DNA of 64,000 bases from Gyromitra esculenta (taxonomy: Eukaryota; Ascomycota; Pezizomycetes; Pezizales; Discinaceae): assembly GCA_038503075.1 (NCBI GenBank), contig JBCAML010000017.1, positions 682,001-746,000 of the forward strand. The letters run 5' to 3'. A program made the translations under genes and the position numbers. Below are positions 32,986 to 43,934 of the stretch, one piece after another. Numbering within the stretch: the first letter of the stretch is position 1; each line of letters starts with the position of its first letter. The notes beneath the pieces were generated by a model. It was given only the letters and a program-made list of their open reading frames with translations. It did no database searches and had not been told where the DNA came from.

Positions 32986-32998
32986 ACAAGCAACGTAA
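32986..32998 (-). promoter_or_regulatory. Putative self-priming primer-binding site of B2
   Basis: In sense TTACGTTGCTTGT directly follows the 5' LTR. ACGTTGCTT is complementary to AAGCAACGT in the LTR (plus strand 33223-33231), about 53 bases after the start of TATTTAAGG and right after a long CT-rich tract. Confidence 0.62.
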
Positions 32999-33424
32999 TC
33001 TCACGGTTTGATCTCTCGTTAAGCCCTTCAGTATCCCTGAAGGTGAGCAGTGCTACTTAAGCGAGAGGTCAAGCGACAAGAGTCACGATGTTTTCTACAG
33101 GTCCTACAGGGTTCTAACTCAAGGCGAGTTAAGTGTAAGAGTCTTCACGGCGACAGCGACAGCGAGGATTCTGAGATAGAATCGAGGTAGTATTAAAGTA
33201 ATACAGTAGAAGTAAGGTAAGAACGTTGCTTAAGAAAAGAAAGAGAAGAGGAAAATAAGACGACACAGAACCCATCCTTAAATACCCCGCTTTCTCATAC
33301 ACGAAATCCAATACCCGAAAAGAACCGAAATACAATAACATTGTCCTTTTTTACCGCAATCCCCTAAACCATAACAACCAACAAGTCGTCGCCTAACCCT
33401 ATACCCAAGTATCAATCCGTGAAA
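32999..33424 (-). repeat. 5' LTR of B2
   Basis: 426 bp; I saw no difference from the 3' LTR. TATTTAAGG box in sense near 33280. Confidence 0.93.
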
Positions 33425-34930
33425 TGAATACCTGAACATCGCGTATGCTCTTCGGGGTTTCCCATGAAAGGATTGACTCGACCTTCTTCATTGACATAGA
33501 CACGCCTTTGTCAGAAATTATGTATCCTAAAAACTCAACTTCCCGCAAGTGAAAGTAGCTTTTCTTAATGGATACTGCCAAACCCTCGTCCTCCAACCGC
33601 TGCAGGACTCTGGTCACCAAGGCCTCATGTTCCTCGAGGGTCTTTGAGTAGATGAGGATGTCGTCAATATAAACCACGACCCCTTGGTCCAGAAATTCGC
33701 GGAGCACCTGATGCATCATATCTTGAAAGGTTGCGGGGGCGTTTGCCAGGCCGAAAGGCATGACTGTGTACTCGAAATGACCATATCTTGTACGAAACGC
33801 TGTTTTCCACTCATCGCCTTCTTTGATACGGATCTGGTGAAAACCGTCTTTGAGGTCCAGTTTGGTAAAGATCGAAGCCCCATTGACTCTATCACGCAAT
33901 TCGGACATTAGCGGCAGAGGGTATCGGTTCTTTACTGTCACCTTGTTCAAGCCACGGTAATCTACGCATAGTCGTAGCCCTCCGTCTGGTTTCGGCGCGA
34001 ATAATATGGGCGACCCAGCAGGTGACTTGCTTGGCCGTATCTTCCCTTCGGCCACCATTTTGTCCAAGTACTTCCGGAGAATCTCAAGTTCTTTTTCCGA
34101 AAGTTTATAGATTGGACCCCACGGGCGGTTGTCCCATGCTCGAGATCAATAGCGTGATCGAATGGCCTTCGTTCTGGCAAGGATTCCTGGATGGGAGCCA
34201 AATAGACTGACAAATCGGTGGTATGCTCCCGGAGAGTCTTCAGAAGTTCAGTTTCTTCCTCATCGATTGCACGCACCATGCCAATTATTCGGGCATTCTC
34301 GTCCAGGCCCAGCCATTCGTCATACTCGATATCGTTCTCGGTATTAAGCAGAGCAGTTACGCCACAGAAGACTTACATGTGAACTGTGAGATTCGAACTT
34401 CCAGCTTGCGTGGTCAGAAGGGTTTTCCAACCGCGACTCGTCAACCACCAACCCTCAAGACTATCAAGTCTAACCCAGCCTCGACTCACCAATCTCGCAA
34501 GATACATTAGATGTACGATTATTCCCTATGATCATAAGAATATGCGCTAAGAGGCTTGTCATTCCGCTCCAACCACTTCTTCACCCGCTAAGTTTCTAAT
34601 TGCTAACGGACGTCTCTTTCGCACCTTCGGGACCGACCATTTCCTAACAAACAAAGGGGACAAGAGAAAAACATTAGCTCCAGAATCTAGCAATACATTG
34701 ACTACCACCTTCCTTCCATTGATTACCAGTAGCGCTTGCCCTCGGGGCCGCTCGTATACGGTGGGTTCTGTATGTTGTTTTTTGTTGGACGATTCCGAAG
34801 AGTCGTCCTCCTTTCTTTTTCGTTTGTTTTTGTATTTTTCGGTCTCAAGGATTGAGACAATTCTTTCTTCGATTGCCAGGGTTTCGAATGTTTGGTTAAC
34901 GTCTGCTACCTCCTGGCCCGCCGGTAGTCG
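33425..34930 (-). pseudogene. A1 pol, RT and protease part, with small indels
   Basis: RT runs cleanly from 34067 to 33425 ([26 protein letters not shown]). Upstream the frame breaks at several places: near 34125 (one base lost relative to A2), near 34198 (two bases) and in a dense patch at 34345-34640 covering the protease flank. Parts of A1 outside these patches match A2 almost base for base. Confidence 0.82.
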
Positions 34931-34932
34931 AC

Positions 34933-37017
34933 CTAGTGAAAATTCTCTGACATTTCTTCGTCAGAATTTGTATTTGCATAAAGATTAACAGGGGTCCTGG
35001 AGATCCGCCCCTTTGGAGCGGTAACTCCGCTCACGGCCCCTTTTGCAGGTGGCGCTGTCGCGGCCCTCGTCTTGGGCGCTAGCTTCAAACGCTTCTCCAA
35101 TGCATCCCCAGCACTTTGCTCATTCTTTTCGGGTTTGACCCATTTTCGTTTACGACTGGCGCCGGCTTGCGCGGATGATACCGTTCGGGGTTCCTTCGCG
35201 TCGCACGTCTTCCAATGACAGTCGGGTCGACCACACCTAGTGCAGTGTTTCGCCCGCCTGCGTCGATCAACTAGGTCCTGACTTACCCCTTCATGAGCAG
35301 CCTTCCAACCCGAAGCATCTCCTGTGCTGTTAGTGGGGGGAGGGGCATCCTTTTTAGGGGTATCCTCCTTGACATTACTTTTTGAGTCCTTCTTGACTCT
35401 GCTTTTGAACCCCTTTTCCCGACGTTCCTCCTGCTTTTTCTCCTCCTTTTTCCCACGACCATCCGTGGCTGGGAGACCTCTATTCTCCAGTTTCTGGTGA
35501 TACAAATACTCCTCCCACAATCTTCCTCTTGATCGCAACGCCTTCAGCCACTGCAGACATCATCGTCAAACGACCACAACCTACCATCAACTCTCGTATC
35601 TTGAGAGGATCTTTGCTTCGACCTTCATCCTCCATAGTGTCCCAGCCATCCCAACCTTTATATTTAGGTTGCTCATTTTGAGGATATATTCCTCAACGGT
35701 TGTGTAAGGTACACGATCCATGGCATATATGGCATCGCGTTTTTCGTCCGGAGAACAGAATACTTCCTTCATCTTCAGTGAGAAGGTTGCCCAGTAGGCA
35801 TACTCTGGTTCCTGGATTTGTCCTTCGGCTCCGTCCATCTTGTTGGTATACATAACAACGTATGGTCCTTGTTTCCTTCACAACGGCTGGCGGCATAGTG
35901 GATTTTGTGTCGGTCGCTGGTCCAAAGCCACTCGTTCATCTCAAAATATACTTCGCAGCTTCGGATCCATGCCCTGAGATCCTGATTTGTGGCAGCAGTG
36001 AATTTTTCTGGTTCACCGATCGGGATCTTGTGGTGTCGTGATGACGGTGACGCTTGGGGGTACCTGTGATCAATGGTGATTACCATTTCACCAGGGTTAT
36101 TTGGGGGTGGCGGTGGAGGAGCATTACTGGTGCCCTCCGCCGTCGGTTCTCTTTCTCTTTTTTCTGCTGGCCAGCCATCGATTGGTATCTTCGATGTTCT
36201 TCCTGGCCCTTTCTTCCTCCGAATCATCCGACGACGATCCGTCACCTGATCCAGGGGCGCCAGCACCAACACGGTAATTGGGTCCATGGGGGCTGCCCAC
36301 CATTACCCCCGTGTGCTCCGGAGGGTTCACCTCGTTCACTTTGGGCTGGTTCCTTTCCTTTCGCTTCTAGCAGTTGGGGTGCATGAATAGAGCCGCTGAG
36401 GCCTGCTTCTGATCGGGCTGGTAGTTCTGACTGAGCACGAATATGTTGAGTGATCTGGCTGAGTAACACTCCCTGATCGTTAAGCTGACTTCGTTGTCTT
36501 TGCATTTCTCCTACTGTTTCCCCCACTATAGCTTCGACTACCGTTTCCACCCTTCCAATGCGCTGGTGTGCTCATGTGTCCTTGCTGCAGGGCCAGGCCA
36601 ATGTTATTACCAAGACCGTGAACCAGTACTGATACGCGCGAGTTCTTCGCCGAGAACTCCTGTTGGTCTGCCATGCGCTGCTGGATATGGCAGCAGATAT
36701 TGAGTTTGAGCCTGTGAGTTAAGTTGGTTTAGGGCAACGGTGTTTCCTGCCTGAGCCTCTTCTTGCCTTAAGTACAACGTGTCTAAAGGCTTCGTTTAGC
36801 GAAGATGAGATTATCACGCGCGTACGAACATCCTCAATTTGAAGATCGCTCCGTAGGAATCATGCGATGCGCGTGAAGTGTTTTGGAACGAAGGGCCAGG
36901 AGCGGGTGTGAGATGGGTAGTTCTTCGACGGGCCAAGGAGTTCCTCGAAGAGTGTCTCGAGATGGGATCCTCGTAACCGTCAGACATGTCTGTATCCATC
37001 ACAAATACGTCCGCCAT
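34933..37017 (-). pseudogene. A1 gag, broken by many small indels
   Basis: The C-terminal 200 codons (35538-34933, with HCTRCGRPDCHWKTC) are clean and nearly equal to A2. From 35540 to 36900 the frame changes repeatedly: single-base losses in short runs, such as GGG to GG near 35608, and small deletions near 36370, 36575 and 36690. The start MADVFVMDTDMSDG is at 37017. Confidence 0.82.
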
Positions 37018-37059
37018 TATAGTTGAATAACCAAAGTATTGATACGCCTATCAATATAC

Positions 37060-37816
37060 TGTAAGACCGGTACTTCTTACCGCACAGGAAATCTCCAAGA
37101 AGCTTTAGATAACAATCTAGACGCTATAACCTGCCCGGTTGCTATCCGCAACACAATACACAGGCGCAAGTCCTAACTGCTTCTTATGAACCGCTAAAAG
37201 CCTTATCGTGTTCGTTCGAATATACTCTTCGTCTAACCAATCATGACTTTGAGGTTCGTGTCGCGTGAAGCAACAACAAAGTCTCTTGAAGAAATAAAGG
37301 ATTCTTTGCATGAAGAAAGTATTACTTGAAGATGAAACGAACGCAGGACCTTGAGAGTATGAATGAAAGTTGTATACCGCTAAGCTATACAATATAATAT
37401 TGATAAGGCTCGTTCTTCGTCGCTAATGATCAGGAAGAAGACCCTTCTCAACGGTAGAACACTGGACTACTTATAGTAGTCAAGCGTTGAATACAAAGGC
37501 TATGTAATAACATGAACTAACATGAAGAAATCCCATAGACCCTGAAACGCTTTCCTTCGCTCCTACCCCTCTCATTATCGTATGGCGTGATTGTCGGAAT
37601 TAACCGGCGACGCAACGTATAAGCAAATCGGGGAAGTGTCGATCGAAAGAGTCGGCCATTGATGACACAAGGAAACCAAACAACCAACCCGAATCTTATT
37701 AATAATCAACCAAGATTAATAATAACCGACATGGTCGGGGATTGAACGCTAGTCCATATGTGTGCATCGTAAGCGAACTCAAGTCGTAACCAACTAAGCT
37801 ACCAATAGGTATAACA
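37060..37816 (-). repeat. 5' LTR of A1, tRNA-module form with internal deletion
   Basis: 757 bp against 917 bp in the 3' LTR; the missing part matches about 10033-10175 of the other LTR plus a short loss near 10230. Both tRNA-like modules are kept. TSD CAGTC follows at 37817. Confidence 0.87.
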
Positions 37817-39244
37817 CAGTCCACTCGACTAGGTATTGAAGTTTTCCGCGATGCAAACAGGAATCTAGAATACTTTCGACAAGGTATTCCTCGTGATCGT
37901 TAACCTGAACTGGTGGGGGCGGTACAATGATTTGGCCTGGAAGGGGGTCGACGGGAGCTGCTCTAATCAATGAGACGTGAAATACAGGGTGGTACTTCAT
38001 TGAACTTGGAAGATCAATCTCATAGGCATAGGCTGAAATAACACGCTTCACCTGGAACGGGCCACTCCATTTCCAATCTAACTTCCTCGAATTTCGCGTT
38101 GTCCTCATGTTTTTCATCGATACAAACACTTCATCTTTTTCCTTAAATGATGGAGCAGGGGTACAGTACCGGTTTGTACTGGACTCAAAGATATCCTGGG
38201 CCGTTCTCATCTGTATTCGGAGGAAGTCCCTAAGTTCTTCCATTTTTGAAGCGAAGTCGTTGGCATTGAGGGTCTGAGGGGAACGGTCATTGGAGATGAT
38301 CGAGGTATCGAAGCGAGGGTGATAGCCATAATTCGCGAAGAAGGGGGTGGCCTTGGTACTGGTAGATTCTTGGTTATTGGCAGCGAACTCAGCAATGGGT
38401 AGCCACTTAGACCAATCGTCCTGTTGGTAGGATACATAACAACGAAGGTATTGTTCCATCATCGCATTAAGGCGTTCGGTTTGTCGATCAGTTTCTGGGT
38501 GAAAGAAGGTAGACATGCGAGCGGCAATATTCAAACGTTGGCAGAGGTACTTCCAAAACTTCGCGGTAAACTGTGTTCCCCTATCGGAAATAAGATAGGA
38601 AGGGAGTCCATGGAGTTTCCAAACATTTTGGAGGTACAGTTCGGCAGTCTGCTCAGCATTGACGGTAGTATTGCACGGGATAAGGTGTCGCATCTTCAAG
38701 AGTCGGTCTACTACAACCATAATGGCATCAAAACCATTAGATTCTGGGAGACCGGTGACGAAGTCCATTGATAGCTCTTCCCAGGGGCGATTAGGGATTG
38801 GGAGTGGTTTCAGGACGCCATGGGTACCGAGGGTACTTGGTTTAGCTCGTCGACAGGTATGACAGTTTCGCGTATAACGGCCCATATACTCTCTCATCTT
38901 TGGCCAATAAAAGTGCCTTGAAATGAGTTCGAAGGATTTTTCACGTCCTGGGTGGCCAGCTGAGGGGGCGTCATGATGTCGTTGCAGAATGAGGAGGCAG
39001 AGAGGATCATGATCAGGGATATAGAGTTTTTGCCGGTAATAAAGGCGGCCGCTGACTTCAGTACAATCACCTAGGGTGATCTCTTTGGATTGTCGTTCAC
39101 CATTTCTAAGTGCTAGAAGGATTTTTTGTGGGAACGGGTCGGCATTATATCCATGATTCATTAAGGTTTCGAGGGAGGCATCCAATTGAGCGGGTTCATT
39201 TGATAAAGAACCCGAAAACAAACTCAGCTTAGGATCAACGTTCT
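37817..39244 (-). pseudogene. Element C integrase and start of chromodomain
   Basis: A long open frame with the integrase zinc finger (HHDAPSAGHPGREKS..CHTCRRAK), core (SMDFVTGLPES, ISDRGTQFTAKFW, FHPETDRQTERLN, where B has DGQ) and GPF-like region. It ends in RGKLQYLVEWT, cut by A1. On the far side the chromodomain continues at 9903. Confidence 0.87.
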
Positions 39245-40188
39245 TGTAAGACCGGTACTTCTTACCGCACAGGAAATCTCCAAGAAGCTTTAGATAACAA
39301 TCTAGACGCTATAACCTGCCCGGTTGCTATCCGCAACACAATACACAGGAGCAAGTCCTAACTGCTTCTTATGAACTGCTAAAAGATAACCGTAGGGTTC
39401 AAAGTAGGGATCGAGCAAAGTTCCGTGAAGAACTTCCAATAGTAAGGTTTTAATAACTAACGCCGGGCGCCAAGCGCTCAAGCGAGATAAAAGTAATTCA
39501 CAAGTAATAGAGTAAATTGCACGGAAGTAATTTTGCTAGAAACAATATAATATTGATAAGGCTCGTTCTTCGTCGCTAATGATCCGACTCCGAGTTTACA
39601 TCCACTGCGAGAGTATTTATAATGCCTCCTCTCTACTATGTTTGGGTATAGTGTGGTGTAGAGGCGCTAACTACTATGACAACATGAAACCACTTCGCCT
39701 TATCTCCATACCCGATACCCCATTGAGTTCCCTGGCCCCGATCCGCAATTCTCCGAGCAGTATGCATGTCGGTAACACGGGAGTTACGTATTCGTCTTCA
39801 TTGCGTTCGTCTCTTCAAGACGATCATTTCGCCTATCCGAATCGTCGCGTAGCATTGCGTTCCCTTATCTTTGTCAGTCTGTAACTCCGCCAGTTTTGGT
39901 CCGATTCGCAATCCGTTTGAACCACAGCGAAGCCAGACACTTCCCCTACATACCCTCCGGGTCTTATTCCGCCGGACGGTTTTGCTTGACGGCCTAGGGG
40001 TTACTTTTGCCCTCCGGGACAGGTCTTTTCTGGTGCTGTCCCCCCTTCTCCAAATACTATACCTACTGGAAGGATTGTAGGCAGGGTAACAGGCTCCAGT
40101 CCCGATCCGGAAGGTGCTAAAGTAGGGTAGCTCCAAAGATAGGGTAACTCCAGGGCCAGGAACTCCTTCAAAAGGTACAGGTATAACA
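39245..40188 (-). repeat. Solo LTR of family A, standard form, in element C
   Basis: 944 bp from TGTAAGACC to GGTATAACA, TSD GTTCT at 39240-39244 and 40189-40193. Very similar to the A2 LTRs. Confidence 0.92.
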
Positions 40189-40566
40189 GTTCTTCTCCTT
40201 CAAGACTACTTGGTGTTGGTGTCTTAGTCTTTCATCCCCTTCTTCAGGGAGATCTTCTGATCTCCGAGTCAGTGCGTCCGGTTTTCCTCCTTGTACTCCT
40301 GGTCTATAGGTAATAACAAAGTCAAAACGTGAGAGGTATTCAGCCCATCTGACCTGTCGTCGATTAAGTTGCTTGGTGGTCATGAAATATTCCAAGTTCT
40401 TGTGATCAGTAATAACAGAGATAGGTAGTTCGGATCCTTCAAGCTCTGGTCTCCATTCTTCGAAACAGCGTATGATAGCGAGAAGTTCCTTATCATAAAT
40501 TTCGTAGTTGCATTCAACTGGTGAATGCTTCTTGGAGAAGAAGGCTACAGGATGAAGTACGTCGTT
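40189..40566 (-). pseudogene. Element C RNase H fragment
   Basis: Reads [35 protein letters not shown] to [21 protein letters not shown], the RNase H domain and the linker to the integrase. Bounded by two LTR insertions. Confidence 0.85.
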
Positions 40567-41391
40567 TCTCACGGTTGAGTCCCTCGTCAAGCCCTTCAGT
40601 ATCCCTGAAGGTGAGCAGTGCTACTTAATGAGGTATCAACGCGTTCAAAGAGTGCAGCGTTTCTACAGGTTCTACAATGGGTTTTTATCTCAAGGCGAGA
40701 TAAGTGCAGCGAAGTCTCAAGGAGCGGGTTTCTTATCAAGCTCTCGAGTATCCCTCGAGATGAGCAGTGCTACTTGAATAGGAAATCAACAACGAGAAAG
40801 TGTGCGAAGATTCTACAGGCTCTACGATTGGTTTGAGTCGAGGTGATTCAAAAACAGCGACAGCGGAAGATTACGAGGTGTAACCGAGGTTTGTATTGAA
40901 GAATACAAGAGTGGACAATAGAAGACGTTGCTTAAGAGAAGAAGAAAGAAAAGTACAATAAGAGGGGGAATCCCTTCGCTTATATACCACATTCCAACTC
41001 GCTCGATGACAAAGACCTGACTAATTGTAACGGAAACCAAAAGAAACACAAAGAACAGCAACACGACATAACAACCTTGTACACCTATTTCCAATGAACC
41101 AACGAAAATAACCATCCATGAAACGAAGTGGACAGCGACAGCGAGGATTCTGAGATAGAACCGAGATAGTATTCTGACAAATACAGAAGAAGGTAAACGA
41201 GAACGTTGCTTAAGGAACAAGAAGAAAAAAGGTAAAACACAAGCGAAATCCATCATTTAAATACCCTGCTTTTCTTAACAAAACCAATAACCGATAACAA
41301 CCAAAAAACAATAACATTATACAGCGACCCGCAATCCTTAACAACCATCGAACCGAAACCTAACCCTATACCTAATCTTTAATCCGTGAAA
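40567..41391 (-). repeat. Solo LTR (B type) with a C-type LTR inside
   Basis: TCTCACGG to CCGTGAAA, TSD TCGTT at 40562-40566 and 41392-41396. Confidence 0.88.
40715..41123 (-). repeat. C-type solo LTR nested in the LTR at 40567-41391
   Basis: 409 bp, TCTCAAGG to CCATGAAA, TSD CGAAG at 40710-40714 and 41124-41128. Confidence 0.88.
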
Positions 41392-41861
41392 TCGTTATCG
41401 TCAAGTTGGGAGAGAACACCGCCGGAGACGAAGTCAGAAGCATCGGATTCCACAAAGATTTTCTTTCGAGGATCGAAGTGGATGAGAACAGGGGCCTTAG
41501 TAAAGGCATTCTTCAGGGCTTCAAATGCGAGTTCTGCTTCGACTGTCCATTCAAAGACAACACCTTTTCTTGTAAAAGCGGTAAGGGGGGCAGCTAATCG
41601 GGAGAAGCCTAGGATGAATCGTCGGTAGAAATTTGCGAACCCAAGGAAGGCTTGTACGTCTTTGAGTTTGTCATCGTCCATCTTAATACCTTCGGGGGTT
41701 AAGATTAGGCCGAGGTATTTGATGGATTGTACATGGAACTCGCACTTCTCGGGTTTGAGAAGGATGTTGTTGGCTTTTAAGGCATCGAGGACCTGTCGGA
41801 CGTGTACCTTGTGTTTGGCGAGGGTATCGCTGTAGATAAGGATATCGTCGAGATAAGCCGT
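41392..41861 (-). pseudogene. Element C reverse transcriptase end
   Basis: TAYLDDILIYSD (catalytic Asp pair) through [30 protein letters not shown] to VESDASDFVSGGVLSQ. The WN..K segment before VQAFLGF present in B1 and B2 is missing, an in-frame loss of about ten codons. Confidence 0.85.
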
Positions 41862-42268
41862 TCTCAAGGCGCGAGATTCTCGTCAAGCTCTCAGGTATCC
41901 CCCGAGATAAGCAGTGCTACTTGAACGAGAAACCAACGACAGGAGGATGTACGAAGATTCTACAGGCTCTACTAATGGTTCAAGTTATGATGACTTGAAG
42001 ACGGCGACGGCGAAAGATTACGAGGTGTAATCTGAGGTTGTATTCGTAGGATACAGTGAGTGTACAATAAAAGACGTTGCTTAAAGAAAGAAGAAGAAAA
42101 GTACAACAAGAGGGGAAATCCCTTCGCTTAAATACTAAAATCCCAACTCCTTTGATGACAAAATCATGACTCATCGTAACGGAAAACCAAAGAAACACAA
42201 AGAACAATGAAACACAACAACCATATACCCATGCACCTAGCTAACCAACGAAACGTCCATCCATGAAA
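41862..42268 (-). repeat. C-type solo LTR
   Basis: 407 bp, TSD GCCGT at 41857-41861 and 42269-42273. Confidence 0.9.
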
Positions 42269-43322
42269 GCCGTGCAAAAGAGGTCCAAATATTCTCGGAG
42301 AGAATCGTTGACGAAGCGCTGGAAGGTACCGGGGGCGTTGGTAAGGCCAAATGGCATCACCATGTATTCGTACAAGCCATACCGTGTTCGGAAAGCTGTT
42401 TTCCACTCTTCTCCCTCAGCGATGCGAATTTGGTGAAAGCCGTCACGGAGGTCAAGCTTTGAGTACCATTGAGCCTGTGCGGTCCAGTGCTTTTCGACTA
42501 GTGAAGTGTATCAGTCCTTGACTGTGAGAGCATTAAGGCCACGGTAATCGACACAAAGGCGGAGAGATCCATCGGGTTTGGCGGCGAAGAGGACTGGAGA
42601 ACCGGCAGAGGATGAACTGGCACGAATAAAGCCTTTCTCTAAGTTATCCTCGATGTACTTCTTAAGGACTAGGAGTTCATCTCGTGACATGCCGTAGAGA
42701 GGGCCGAATGGGGGTTCTTTGCCTTCCTGGAGGGTGATGCGGTGGTCATAGGGGCGACGGGGGGGGAGTCCTTGGGCTTTTGCTTTGTCAAACATGTCCA
42801 GGTATTCGTGATATTCAGCGGGTATTCTCTGTCTCCATTCCTCTTTAGTGGTTTTACTATCGAGGACCTTGTTTATTTCATATAGGGACATCGAGTAGAC
42901 CTGAATACCCTTTTTCCTAGCGAGCATGCGGAAACTGGCGGCGCCAATAAAGGCAGCGTTAAGTTTAGCTGGAGGTGGAATGGCCGCAGCGGAAACGACG
43001 GGTTGTTTGGGGGCACAGTGGGTGGTGCAGAACTCAGAATTGAATTCAATGCTTTTATTGGCGAATTTTAGGTGGATGTCGTGGAGGTTCATCCATGGAA
43101 TACCGAGCACTAGGGGGTAATGTCCTAGCTTGGTAACAAAAAAGGGGGCTTTCTCGGTGTGTTGTTGAATTGAAAGCTCTAAGTGGCAAAGGTTGGTGAT
43201 GTCTCCCGAGGCAATTGTTCTGCCGTCAATGGCTTCCAATTGGCGAGGGGTTTTGAGGGGAGATAATGGTAGGGAATGGTGGCGCACAAAGTTTTCATCA
43301 ATGAAAGCGAACCCTGAGGCTC
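42269..43322 (-). pseudogene. Element C protease-RT part
   Basis: From SGFAFIDENF (just after the protease active site) through KYIEDNLEKGFIRASSSSAGSPVLF and [17 protein letters not shown], then broken near 42510 by a stop in the place of the RYTSPLIRET segment. The stretch below continues as RT to the LTR at 42268. Confidence 0.84.
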
Positions 43323-43733
43323 TCTCAAGGAGCGAGATTCTCGTCAAGCTCTCAGGTATCCCCCGAGATAAGCAGTGCTACTTGAACGAGAAATCAACGA
43401 CAGGAGAATGTACGAGGATTCTACAGGCTCTACTATTGGTTCAAGTTATGATGACTTGAAGACGGCGACAGCGAAGGATTACTAGGTGTAATCTGAGGTT
43501 GTATTCGTGAAATACAGAGAGTGTACAATAGAAGACGTTGCTTAAAGAAAGAAGAAGGAAAAGTACAACAAGAGGGGAAATCCCTTCGCTTATATACCTC
43601 ATTCCAACTCGTTCGATGACAAAGACTTGACTCATTGCAACGGAAACCCAAAGAAACATAAGGAACAACAACGTAACACAGTAGCCTCGCACCCTTATAC
43701 CCGACGAACCGACGAAAACAGTTATCCATGAAA
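43323..43733 (-). repeat. C-type solo LTR
   Basis: 411 bp, TSD GGCTC at 43318-43322 and 43734-43738. It sits in the protease active-site codons. Confidence 0.9.
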
Positions 43734-43889
43734 GGCTCCAGTGTCAAGAAGTGCGTGTGTTTTTATGACTTTATTTTGGTGGGAAAGGCTACATGAAACT
43801 ACAAAATGTTCCCCATCCAAATTATCCTCCACACACACATCCGACATTGAAAACCCAGAAATAGAGAACGCTGACAAAGGAGAAAAAGG

Positions 43890-43934
43890 AACCAGAGCAG
43901 GGTCACAAGGCGACTCTGGTTGAACTAGTTTAAA
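43890..43934 (-). promoter_or_regulatory. Putative -1 ribosomal frameshift site, gag/pol of C
   Basis: TCT TTA AAC TAG in the gag frame, heptamer at 43928-43934. Six bases later the stem AACCAGAG (43914-43921) with CTCTGGTT (43890-43897), 8 bp, is perfect, with different bases from B1 and B2. Confidence 0.8.

Larger units (their letters stand above)
27516..33424 (-). mobile_element. Gypsy/chromovirus element B2, complete, 5.9 kb, youngest
   Basis: LTRs 27516-27941 and 32999-33424, each 426 bp and identical as far as I can compare by eye; TSD TGAAT at 27511-27515 and 33425-33429. The empty site is visible in A2 (near 21160). Gag and pol are both open. It inserted into the RT region of A1. Confidence 0.95.
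9904..37816 (-). mobile_element. Gypsy/chromovirus element A1, interrupted by B1 and B2
   Basis: LTRs at 9904-10820 and 37060-37816 with CAGTC at 9899-9903 and 37817-37821. The body is in three pieces: 10821-12839 (end of pol), 26990-27515 (RNase H/RT) and 33425-37059 (RT, protease, gag). B1 inserted at TCCAG and B2 at TGAAT inside its pol gene. Its LTRs are a special form with tRNA-like segments and differ by a deletion of about 160 bp. The gag and protease regions carry many small indels. Confidence 0.9.
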
